Made by a program: the position numbers and the translations under genes. From positions 20,343,746-20,407,745 of the forward strand of contig OX388324.1 in the NCBI GenBank assembly GCA_947579605.1: 64,000 nucleotides of DNA, given 5' to 3'. The notes under the pieces are model-generated. The model was not told where the DNA came from, made no database searches, and saw only the letters and a list, made by a program, of their open reading frames with translations. Positions 53,551 to 63,219 of the stretch are shown one piece after another. The DNA is from Athripsodes cinereus (lineage: Eukaryota > Arthropoda > Insecta > Trichoptera > Leptoceridae). The stretch's first letter is position 1. Each line of letters opens with the position of its first letter.

Positions 53551-54945
53551 AGCAGTTTTTTTTTTAATTTTTCGTCTGAAATTTCACCGTCACACGTACT
53601 CGTCAAGACGTGAACTTAACACAAATAATTCTCTTTAATGACACACACACTAGATAGCGTGTCTTGTGTTGTTCATCTCCAGAACTTCACTGTGATTTCC
53701 CATAGGACCACCTTAGTGTACCAACCATTAGACAATATTAACTATTTAGTATATATGTATAATATAACAAATATAATATATAACTACTTATTTATTACAG
53801 CATTACCGTATTTACGTGATGCATACGATGTCTCACCAAAGCTTTTTTATTCAATGATTCATTGTTCTTAAAAAATCCTATTGGTATTACAGATTGAGCA
53901 TTTACCGATCAGAGAGATTTTGTTTAATATGATACACACATTTTTCTTTCTTTTTCAAACAGTGTTCATCCACTGCTTAGATAAAGGCCTCTTTACGAGC
54001 ATGCTACTTAAATAATTAGTACGCCTTCTTATATTTTTGTACGGAATGATATTTTTTGGTCACAGATTGCTTAAAATTTCATCATTAAAAAGTCATTCTC
54101 TTATCACAGACACTATAATTTTCTATTCAAACAAGCTTTCATCATAAAATATTCAACATTTAGTAATGCGGATTCCAGATGCTGAAAAAATCCTCACTGG
54201 GTCTACAAAAGAAGGCAAATATAGAGAGCTTCAGTAGAACGCTGAAAATATACCTTATTAATGGGAAATTCAGACGATATAGTACGTTAGAGAAAATATT
54301 ATGAGTAAAACCGCTTTACAAATTATCCATATATTATTATAGTTATACTGAATTTAATAATTTTTCCTACTGCATAAACTTTCAGAATCAAATCATATAA
54401 GATAAAATGTGGAATTAAACTAATGGTAATATACTTAAAATAGATTTAAAACACAGCACTGTTTTACTTTCCCTGTGAATAATATTTGACTCAGAGGCCT
54501 TTCAGGTAAACACCCATCATTTTATTTTAAATCTATTTTAATTCTATTGAAATGAACTTTCAAAAAGTTAATCCAATTACCACACAATCATTTAACTTAT
54601 GTTGGTTCATAACTCACTCAATTTCAAGGATTTTGTCATGAGAAAAACTTATCTATGTAAAAAATTACGAATGTGATAGATGATGATGATGGTAGATGAT
54701 GATAGATCTGTAATTTATTTATATATAAGAAAATCAATAATCATTTATTTATATCTATTTATTTTTTAGTAAATTTATAAACAGTCTGAGCCTTGTACAT
54801 TATTATAATCATATATTAATACAACATTAACAGTAACACATAATACTCGTATATGCAAAATTGATAAAATCAATTTAATGTGGAATAACTAGATACTTAT
54901 AAAGGCTTTGTTTATGTTTTCGGCATTAACAATATAACAATTTCT
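53551..54945. other. Non-coding stretch
   Basis: A+T-rich with 'taaaatagatttaaaa' and its inverse near 54440 and 54525. No gene or named element is present. Confidence 0.5.
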
Positions 54946-54950
54946 AGACA

Positions 54951-55282
54951 TGATATGATTTTTTAGATTATTATGTAATTATTGTTATTTGTTGAGTTTT
55001 TTATTTGCTACCGCGGTTTCGGTGGAGCGTCCACCATTAACGAGCGTTAATCTAAAACTAAGTCGCAAGCATGAAAATAAATAAATATCCAAAAAACAAC
55101 CCCCTCCCACTTTACTACACAACCCCTCCCCCTATATTTTTACTATACTTATTTGTTTTCATTCTTGCGACTTAGTTTTAGATTAACGCTCGTTAATGGT
55201 GGACGCTCCACCGAAACCGCGGTAGCAAATAAAAAGCTCAACAAATAACAATAATTACATAATAATCTAAAAAATCATATCA
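54951..55282. repeat. Long palindrome L with C-rich loop
   Basis: Left arm 54951-55077 and right arm 55156-55282 are 127 bp each with two mismatches. They include 'gctaccgcggtttcggtgg' and 'ctaaaactaagtcgcaag'. The 78-bp loop holds 'aaccccctcccac' and 'aacccctccccc'. Arm sequence differs from palindrome K, but the layout (long near-perfect arms, C-run loop) is the same. No ORF is present. Confidence 0.88.
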
Positions 55283-55489
55283 CTTATAAAAGCAATTGCC
55301 GTGTATTTTCTAAAATAAAATAAAATATCGTCTTTCATTTAAAAACAACAGTAACAAAATTTACAAAGGTGGGTTTACATACATAATATTTAATAGGTAT
55401 TATGTTTTAATTAATAAATAAATAAATATTTACTGAGTGGAGAGCCAATAATTGCTCAAAATACCCAATAAATAAACAGGTCATTTTAC

Positions 55490-55660
55490 TTCTTCTTTCT
55501 GTGCCGTGTCAGGTCCCCCCGACGTTGGCGATCACTCCGGCGAAAACTTCCCTGTCCTGTGCTGCTCTGAACAGGTCATCCACTGTCCTCATTCCGGTCC
55601 ATTCTCTAATATTGCGCAGCCAGGACACATTTCGAATGCTTCTAACCGATCATTCAACTT
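55490..55660 (-). pseudogene. LINE family H, C-terminal remnant
   Basis: The minus strand reads WLRNIREWTGMRTVDDLFRA, then AQDREVFAGVIANVGG and a stop, with a GAA-rich end. It is the longest open stretch of this family in the window and identifies the remnants at 16.4, 22.7 and 31.1 kb. Confidence 0.65.
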
Positions 55661-55762
55661 CACCAAATAAATCCACTTTTTTATTTATTTTTAATTTTCC
55701 TTACTGATATCTGCAGAGACTCACAATATTTCTCCTATCTGCGAAATAAAACATTTTATTAA

Positions 55763-55802
55763 TGTTTTCTCTTTCTCTCTTTCTCCCTCTCTTTCTCTCT
55801 CT
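55763..55802. repeat. Pyrimidine microsatellite (TTTCTC-like)
   Basis: 'tttctctttctctctttctc' and continuing CT-rich units. A shorter (CT)n tract is at 56137-56149. Confidence 0.8.
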
Positions 55803-56380
55803 AGACGCACCATGAATACAAAATTATAATTAGGGTTTATTTTTAATAATAAAAATACCAACCTATTTGTTTTTTTTTTTAATAATAATAATATATCTAC
55901 AAAACGAGTAGTACCTACATGAGCCACGGTTGGTATATAACATTATTTCTGAGTTATTTATATATAAACGAGACGTGAATCTTAAATAGAGCAAATGTTA
56001 TATTAGGTAGGTACCTACTCGTACTAGCATTGAACTCGGGTGTACTGGTACAGATTTTTTTTTTATTTATTCATCATACAATAGAGATGGAGGATATACA
56101 TATCAAACCAATTAACCAAATTTTAAACTAAACTCTCTCTCTCTCTCTTGTTGTATTCTTGTTTTATATATGTATAAACACTGTAATAATTGGCCTTATT
56201 ATGTTTTTGTTATTATGATTTCTATTACATATTATGTGCTGTTGTGTTAATAAAGAAAAAATAAGAACAACAATAAAGCAACACCAGCCCAAACAAACAT
56301 ACATGTGGCACGTAGTTCATACTAAGCACTTACACCCATAACACAAACACTTTATAACCCGTGAAGTCGCCGGCATTGAA
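55803..56380. other. Non-coding stretch
   Basis: A+T-rich with no recognised gene or element. Confidence 0.45.
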
Positions 56381-56384
56381 AGAG

Positions 56385-56520
56385 CCTCTTTGTCTTTTTG
56401 TGCTGTAAGTTTTCAAGTGTCCTGTAAAAGGCAGGTGTTCGATTTACCTCATTATATAAGATGATTTTTATTTACAATAAATCAGCAATGAGAAAATGCC
56501 ACTCATGACAAATGTTTTTT
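56385..56520 (+). repeat. Family C retroposon, head fragment
   Basis: 'gtaagttttcaagtgtcctg' then 'taaaaggcaggtgttcg' and 'gccactcatgacaaatg'. The 3' part is lost. Confidence 0.5.
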
Positions 56521-57005
56521 TAATAAAAATAAATACTATCATCAGTATGAATTTTCATTCTGCGAACGAACAAAATTATCGAAACTGTATGTTTAAGAAA
56601 TGATAAAATGCAAATATTTATATAAACAAACATTCATAAATTTGAACAGAGAAAAATATTTATGTGGTGATTATTCTTTTTTTTCAATTAAAAATTATAA
56701 TAAAAAAATATGTTTACTTATTCTTTTTTTTTAAGTACTTTTCATATGTACCTACTGAAATTTGATTTCTCATTATTAATATTTTATCATTATCTAGATG
56801 ATAAACATAATTATGATTGAATTCATAAGCGTAAATGGCATTCATTTAGCCCTTTTTTTAATAAAAAAACATACATACATAGTATATACATACCACCACG
56901 TATTCTACATTCCCTCGCGGGGTAGGCATGAAGGATCGAGTACCACTTCTTCCAGGTGTGGTAACTGATCCCCCTCTTTTACAAATAGTCTCTTATAAAA
57001 TATCA
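56521..57005. other. Non-coding stretch
   Basis: A+T-rich. A less A+T-rich segment around 56890-56985 ('attccctcgcggggtaggca') may be another repeat, but no second copy is seen here. Confidence 0.4.
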
Positions 57006-57009
57006 ATTT

Positions 57010-57150
57010 GTAAAATGTGAAGTATTGTATAAACATTTATTTATTATTCATTTATTCGTTCTTTTCTGTACAATCAAATTAAATACAATCAATATACAGA
57101 GGGCGAATTAATCGCAAAGGCGCGATCTCTTCCAACTAACCCAACATCAT
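57010..57150 (-). repeat. Probable LINE 3' UTR fragment
   Basis: 'atttatttattattcattta' followed by 'gatctcttccaactaaccca' parallels the reversed 3' UTR at 29.41-29.55 kb ('tttcttccatctaaccacg'). It is likely a diverged relative. Confidence 0.4.
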
Positions 57151-57639
57151 AAATATACCAAAATTATGAAATTGATTGTAAAAGAACGTGGATTGCCAGA
57201 AAAAAATATGTAAGATTTTCTTACATTAAAATATTCAGAATGAAAAGTATGATAAAAATAATCAAATATTGCTGAACTACTCCCCCCCCCCCCCTCCCCA
57301 TCTTAGAATATATTCTGGTTACAGCCTTATTCACAGCAGATCTTCTCTGCTAAATTCCAGACCGAATTTATGATTTTCTATCCACTTATATTAATATAGT
57401 TCTGATGAAGCTGGTTTCTCACAAGACCTTGCGTTGACACACTTTCGTAAGTACTGGGTTTTACTCATTTACTCGAATCTTATGAATTCCGAATTTTTGG
57501 GACAGAAGCGACGTAAAAAGGAAATATGGTAGATTTGAATAAACATCAAAACAAGATTGGAATAAAAATACAAACTTGACACCAAAATGGTTAGAATATA
57601 ATAAACATTGTGCTTGTACTGTAGAGGTGGATATAGTGT

Positions 57640-57800
57640 GTCATGGATACGAAACCTCAGTGAAAATAGTCCTGGTTGGGTCATATTTTGAGAATATCTT
57701 TAGATAGTTGGCCACTAAGAGGATTGCACTATCTTTCATAAAGTCCGCGATGGTCTTAACTTTTCCTGAATCCCTATGACAATGAAATCGAATTGTTAGA
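57640..57800 (+). pseudogene. LINE family A, degenerate fragment
   Basis: 'agtcctggttgggtcatatt', 'atagttggccactaagagga' and 'cctatgacaatgaaatcg' follow the family A order in forward orientation. Confidence 0.5.
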
Positions 57801-57934
57801 AATGTCACGGAAAGTGGTTGAATCGCCAGCCAGCTGATTTCTGAGAAATGTATTTAAAGTATTTATTCTTTACTGTATATTAATTATATGCATTTTTGCA
57901 TATAACATTTACAAAGGACTTGTTTATCGTAGAA

Positions 57935-58140
57935 GGGGTGTGAGGTAGCGCGGGCGTGGCTTGAACATTCGCAAGGACGGCCGTGTTTTGAGTAAGAGAA
58001 ATCGACGTGCGTGCATGAGAAATTGTATGACTGTGGAGGAGGCGAAAGAAGTATGTAAGGAAAGATCTTATTGGCGTTCCGTTCTCTCTGTCTACCCCAC
58101 TTGAGATACGGCGTGAGGGAATAGATAGATAGATAATTTA
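57935..58140 (+). repeat. LINE family B, 3' end
   Basis: 'agaaggggtgtgaggtagcg', 'aagaaatcgacgtgcgtgca' (after gagt) and 'ggcgttccgttctctctgtc', then 'taccccacttgagatacggc' and 'gtgagggaatagatagatag'. The terminus is well preserved and defines the family B 3' end used for comparison with family C. Confidence 0.7.
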
Positions 58141-58144
58141 TCGA

Positions 58145-58810
58145 AGGGGCATAACTTCTTTCAATTGGCCCCATTTTTATTATTGTAACAAAATATAAGA
58201 ATGCATACAGTCATTGTTCACTCAATTTCGGGTAGTTTGCCTAAAAAAATCGTATTCATAATATTACTAACTAAGGGATAGGAATATATTTTAAACTAAA
58301 AATATATATATTTTAAATCGTAGAATTTTGTTTATACATTTTCTTACGCTCACTGTTTTTACCAAAAGGTCTCAGAAGGCAATAAATATGTGTAACCCCA
58401 TTTTTTATACTTTTTTGTATATTATTATTATTTGACATTATATTATTTAATAAAACGGACATAGGACCAACTTATTTTGTGTTGACATAGGTATACGTGT
58501 GTTTAGACTTTATTAAATAATATAATATATCTGTCCGGGGACAAAATTATGCGCTTTTATATCAAAGTACACTATATTACGAGACAAACGTGCTACAGAG
58601 AAAGAACATAATACATAATATCTCATAATTACCTATATTAATAAAATTATACCAATTTGTCTGTCTGATTGTTACAAAATTATTCATTACTTTTTGACAA
58701 ACATTTCAATCATACACGTTTAAATCGTTTTTTAATTGTATTTTTAAAATAACATCACAGTGGAAGTACAAAATAATTGTTTCATCTATAATAAACATTA
58801 ACTTTCACAT
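58145..58810. other. Non-coding stretch
   Basis: A+T-rich. A short inverted repeat 'ttatattatttaataaa' / 'tttattaaataatataa' lies at 58438-58454 and 58509-58525. No gene is present. Confidence 0.5.
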
Positions 58811-58814
58811 TATT

Positions 58815-59010
58815 TAAGGTAAATTGAAACAAGTTTTCTTTCTACTTTAAATATTATTGATCACGAAAGAGGCGTCAATAATTTTGATAATGACCTGATA
58901 AGTGGAAAGACGTCTCTCTCGGAATCAATAATCTATAGTAGATAGAAACGCTTGTTTCAAATTACATAATTATGGAACTCTGCTACGTGTGCACCGACAC
59001 AATTAATAAA
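58815..59010 (+). mobile_element. Family F element, copy 5
   Basis: Inverted arms ('aaattgaaacaag' with 'cttgtttcaaatt') enclose the box 'ggaaagacgtctctctcgg'. An ATG at 58972 then opens MELCYVCTDTINKLPPRT and 62 codons in all. It gives the longest version of the conserved peptide and suggests a lost ORF beginning here. Confidence 0.6.
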
Positions 59011-59214
59011 CTTCCACCAAGAACCGTCAGTCAAAAAAAATTACTTTTAAATCTAAAAAGCCTTAACAAGCCTATCCCCTTGATAGTAAAGAAGTTTGGG
59101 TGGTCTTCCTGGAGATTTTTTATTTTATTTTTATTTGATCGCATAAATTGGAATAAGTAAACAAAAATACGTTCAATGAAGGTAAGTTTGCAAAAACAAT
59201 ATAGTTTTTCTCTC

Positions 59215-59538
59215 CTTTATTTTATTTATTTATTTTATTCTTCTTGCACATCATCATTCATATAACAAATAAAATAGGGCAATATACACAGGAAAAAATG
59301 TGATGATGTGCAGTGGCGAGATTATCACTATATAGTGATTTCTTCCATCTAACCACGTCACATTAACACTAAACAGAAATAGAAATAATAATAACAAAAA
59401 CACAAACATTATAAAAAAATAGCCACACAAATTAATTTGAAAAAAAAAAATGAAAAAAACTACAATTCACACACCTAACACTCCAAAGGGATCTGGAAGG
59501 GGTTAGGGGACGGATGCTGAATTAGAAGACAATAAATA
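59215..59538 (-). mobile_element. Strongly 5'-truncated copy of the 29.4-kb LINE
   Basis: Matches 29410-29735 from the TTTATTTA start through 'ggaagg ggttagggga'-type 3' UTR to 'agacaataaatac', with only a handful of differences (for example gatcggg against gatctgg). It contains about 40 bp of the ORF end and 280 bp of 3' UTR. The junction at 59538 is the truncation point. Confidence 0.85.
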
Positions 59539-59601
59539 CCTTATAAAGGCTTGAAAAGGAGGCGCACGAAACTCAAGCTTCATGAAAGTTTTTGTTTTCA
59601 C

Positions 59602-59748
59602 GTAACAAAAACAAAATTGTTTTAAGTTTTACTATATTTTATTAATAAAATAAGTAACCAGTCTAACAATGACTTCATAAGTCGAAACCTGGTTACGTAT
59701 TTTATAAATAAAATATAATAAAACTTGAAACAACTTTGTTTTTGTTAC
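59602..59748. repeat. Imperfect palindrome M
   Basis: 60-bp arms (59602-59661 and 59689-59748), starting 'gtaacaaaaacaaa' and ending in the inverse, have about five mismatches and a 27-bp loop. A+T-rich, no ORF, adjacent to the truncated LINE copy. Confidence 0.75.
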
Positions 59749-59749
59749 A

Positions 59750-60245
59750 AGAAATAAAATGGAGTTTTACAAAATACGTGTCAACTCAAAAAAATAAATT
59801 CATGAAAGCTATTTTTTGTTATATACATTTTATAATACGAGTAACACCAGACATTTAATTTAGGTGGTGTATATTATTAACACAACAAACATGTCCCTGG
59901 TTATATCAAAATGCGTTACAAGAAATCATTTTTATTTTTTAAAACATGAAAAAAATAAACTTTTGAAATATTATGTTAATTTCAGATTTAAAAGCTTTTT
60001 GCTTCATTACTTCAGCCTAATCCCATATAAAAAGGAAAACAAACAATACGATATTCAAATTTATTTATTTTATTTCATGTACCTACCCAAATACACCATT
60101 GAATTATTTTTTTTATATTGCGTATACATAATTGCGAGATAATATTTTTTTAAAGTACTTTAATGTGGTTAGTAGGAAGAAAATTTCATGTAACAATAGA
60201 CCCTCAAATTGGATTTATAATAACATATAATTTAGTATATTAATA
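59750..60245. other. Non-coding stretch
   Basis: A+T-rich. A 92-codon frame (59864-60142) has Lys/Phe/Tyr composition typical of random A+T-rich DNA. Confidence 0.45.
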
Positions 60246-60249
60246 TCTA

Positions 60250-60620
60250 TATCTTTCCACACGCCACATTTCAAATGGGGTAGGTACAGAGAACAGAACG
60301 CCATAAATATCTGTGTCTTGAATTTTTCAAACAAAAGTTTGTTTACCTATATTGTAAAAAGCTTTGCCGATTATGAGGTGAAATAAATAAATAAAACCTC
60401 TCATGCCCGAACATCAATTTCTCTTACTCAACACATGGCCGTCCTGGAGAATTGAATCTACGTGATCAAGCCACGTAGCACCTGGACACCCGCAATTCTT
60501 GACACCCTTTTTTCAGACAAGTATATCCTCTTTGTCATCCTTTCCCCTTCCATTCGTTCCACATGTTCAAACCATCGCAATTTATTTTCACACATTCTAT
60601 CCACAACACTTCTATAATTT
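60250..60620 (-). pseudogene. LINE family B, degenerate 3' portion
   Basis: Reverse-oriented 'caaatggggtaggtacagag', 'aacagaacgccataaatatc', 'acacatggccgtcctggaga' and 'atcaagccacgtagcacctg'. The minus strand gives CPGATWLDHVDSILQ. A short AAAT tract (60380) interrupts it. Confidence 0.6.
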
Positions 60621-60952
60621 AAATTATCTAAAATACAAAATTAAACTGATTTTGTTATTTTCAACAGTGTGGAGAATGTTTACCACACTTAGTTTTTTAC
60701 TCATCCCTTATGATGCGAAATGGTTGGTGAAAACGCTAAGCGTGTTTGTGGTGTATACGTTGACATCAATGTGTATAAATGTTACATAGCTACGTATAAT
60801 AATACATTCAATAAAGAATTTTTATTATCATAATTATTTTTGTTTTCATTAAAATATCTCCTTTTTTGTCATTTCTATAATGCATTCATCTATGTATCTT
60901 TCTATTAAGAACGAATTAATAATGAATTTTGAAGGCACTATTCTATGAAAAT

Positions 60953-61038
60953 GTAATTAAAGAAATATAGGCTTCGTCCACGTGAACGACCTTATGCAGC
61001 AAGGGCTCCATAAGTAAAGTAAGTAATTAAAGAAATAT
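60953..61038 (+). mobile_element. 54-bp insertion between 16-bp direct repeats
   Basis: 'gtaattaaagaaatat' at 60953-60968 and 61023-61038 flanks 54 bp ('aggcttcgtccacgtgaacg' to 'taagtaaagtaa'). The length of the repeat and the AGTA-like end suggest an extremely truncated retroposon. Confidence 0.6.
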
Positions 61039-61064
61039 CTTGTTTTGTAAAAGGATCATCATAA

Positions 61065-61120
61065 TCGCCCTCAACGCTCCACTCGGGAGCACAGTGAAGA
61101 AAACAGCCTCTTAATTGCAG
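61065..61120 (-). repeat. LINE family A, 3'-terminal scrap
   Basis: 'atcgccctcaacgctccact' and 'cgggagcacagtgaagaaaa' match the end of 24708-24980 in the same orientation. Confidence 0.5.
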
Positions 61121-61256
61121 TATGAATTAAAAGAGTGTATTCAAGTTTTGTTAAATAAGAAACATTCAGTGTTGATGAAATTGCAGTAACTCAACATTGA
61201 TAACTTTTTGGTTCTGATTAATGACTGCTTTCTTTACTCTCATTTAAATCTTATGT

Positions 61257-61762
61257 GGTGTTCTCACTTTGGCGAATATCGCCAGGGCACCAAAATATCG
61301 CCAGCCATTTGAACCATGTGAACAAAATGACAGCTAGTCTGAAACGATAAAAACCAGTAGAAACGATATCGTCTCGAGTTGAACACCTTCCAACTTTCTC
61401 GGCCGATTGAACGATTTGCGCATGCGCAGATATGCGCGGCGTTCGTATCTATGGTAAAAGCTTTATAACCTATAAATTTTATAATGTTTCCCGCTTCGTG
61501 ACAGCTGTTATCTTTTTTGTTGGTTTGTGGCGTGACCTCTACTATAATATTTTCGACTAAAAATAAACACTTCGCGATCTCCATCTCGACGTCCGCCATT
61601 TTGAAAACAGTGTCAAAATCAAAGCGCATCTGACAGATCGTTTCTAAATCGGTGGACTGTGTGAACAGGTGTGACGATCAATGGGCGTACGGCGAATTTT
61701 GTTTTTTCGCCTGACGTTATATTTTGAAATTCGCCTGGCGATATTCGCCAAATGTGAACACC
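61257..61762 (-). mobile_element. TIR DNA element with 121-codon internal frame
   Basis: Ends are GGTGTTC and GAACACC, with 'ttggcgaatatcgccagg' at the left and its inverse at the right. A further 'atatcgcca'-type repeat lies inside. The minus-strand frame 61264-61629 opens MRFDFDTVFKMADVEMEIAK and reads into the TIR. The product shows no catalytic motif I recognise. The layout recalls shortened PIF/Harbinger- or hAT-type elements, but no target-site duplication is certain. Confidence 0.65.
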
Positions 61763-61769
61763 CCATTAT

Positions 61770-62290
61770 TTAGATCTTCGTGAAGGATCATTAGTCAACA
61801 AGCAAATATAATTATTCGTTTCTTCACACAATGCAACAGTCTCGTTAACCTATCTACATTTCTCATAAATCTTATAAAAAAATCGCAAAGAAGATATATC
61901 GCTTATTATCATCGAAAAGGATTCTTTCAAATGACTGATGTCCTTCTATAAATCTACTTTATGGTCTAGACATAAGTAAGATAAATAGCCGTGGAGACTC
62001 CGTGTCGAGATCATAGCATAACACAAAAGGTCGCCAATTTTGATTTGTTATCAGTCCTCTTAATCTAGAAAAGGTCGGTCGGAGGATGATGAAAGATAAA
62101 AGGTTTAAAACAAAACCATAAAAAAGGAGTTTGGTAGGTTTTTTCAGGGAACCTTTGTGCAGGCGGAGTGTTAATTAATTGTGTGGAAAAAAACTTAAAC
62201 GTTTTGATTAAATATAAAATTTAATACGAAAAACTTAAGGATAATATTGAAAAAAACTTCTGGAATAACAAGCATAATGGATAAATAATT
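61770..62290. other. Non-coding stretch
   Basis: A+T-rich with no gene or element recognised. Confidence 0.45.
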
Positions 62291-62294
62291 ACTA

Positions 62295-62465
62295 CTACAC
62301 CATCACGGCACATCCCACAAGTGGGGCAGCCAACAGATCAGCCGCATGCAAGAAACATACAAACTGTCCTCCTCGTGCCAGTATAAAATCAAGACATTCA
62401 GGATGGGTGGCAAACCTCAACGCTGAATTCAAGATGTAAAATGTCTTATTTTCTTCGAACACCTG
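62295..62465 (-). repeat. Family C retroposon, 3' two-thirds
   Basis: 'ctacaccatcacggcacatc', 'ccaacagatcagccgcatgc' and 'aggatgggtggcaaacctca' to 'tcttcgaacacctgg'. Close to the reference copy at 48.7 kb. It stops inside the head, so it is 5'-truncated. Confidence 0.7.
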
Positions 62466-62739
62466 GATAAATAATTTTGTATTATAACGATATTAAAAGT
62501 AGGGTAACAACCTGTATAATAACTTCATGCAATGAACAAGTAGGTGTGGTGTTTTCTTCGTGATAAAATGTTTCAGGAGAGTGCTTTGGCACAAAAACGA
62601 CTTTCTAATAATGTCCAATATCTATTAATTAAAAAATAAAGATGAGTCAACTTGTAAAAAACTGTTTCAAATCAGAAGGTTGATTTGCACCTTACTTTTC
62701 TGAAAGAATTTTTAAAAGACAAGCTAAAAATACATAATG

Positions 62740-63215
62740 AGTAACAATCCATTGGATTGGTCTGCAGCGAGTTTGGATTTTCTTCTCTATTCCTCCCTAT
62801 TCTCAGCCAGTCTCTTCAGCTCTACGTTTGAGCCACAGTTCATGTCCCTCTTCAGTTGGTCCATGTACGCGTCTCTTGATCGGCCTCTGCCATTTGTGCC
62901 TTCGGTCCTACTTTCCACGATAGCGATGGACAGTCCTGGGTGCCTGATGTTGTGGCCAATCCAGTTAGCTCGTTGTTGGCTGATTCTCTTAAAGAGTTGC
63001 CTTTTTTCGCCTTACCTGGTTAATTAACATTTCTTCGTTTTCAACGTATTCCGATCAATGTATCTTCAGCATGCGTCTGTAGCACCACACTTCAAAGGCC
63101 ACCAGCCGTCAGGTTTCACTCTTGCTGATGGTCCACGTCTCGTAACCATATAGCAGAATGCTCCATACAAAGGTTTTAGTAAGGTTCTTCCTAACGCTTA
63201 AATCAATAGAATACA
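62740..63215 (-). pseudogene. Degenerate RTE-like reverse transcriptase, C-terminal half
   Basis: The minus strand reads SIDLSVRKNLTKTFVWSILL, YGYETWTISKSE, then a stop, VAFEVWCYRRMLKI and EYVENEEMLINQV. The RK-x-L-x-K-x-FVWS-x-x-LYG-x-ETWT...R-x-x-AFE-x-WC-R-RM pattern is characteristic of the post-catalytic region of RTE-like LINEs. Several stops and a frameshift make it a pseudogene. The catalytic core would lie beyond 63215 but is not recognisable. Confidence 0.7.
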
Positions 63216-63219
63216 GTTT

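Noticed and set aside
57283..57300. C-run as the loop of a third long palindrome
   Set aside because: No matching inverted arms were found on either side.
58860..58930. Hammerhead ribozyme in family F ('cctgataagtggaaagacg' resembles CTGATGA-stem-GAC)
   Set aside because: The second position of the core differs (ATAA, not ATGA), the obligatory GAAA after stem II is replaced by GTCTCTC, and other copies do not restore it.
62737..63027. 96-codon plus-strand frame
   Set aside because: It is the antisense shadow of the degenerate RTE-like ORF.
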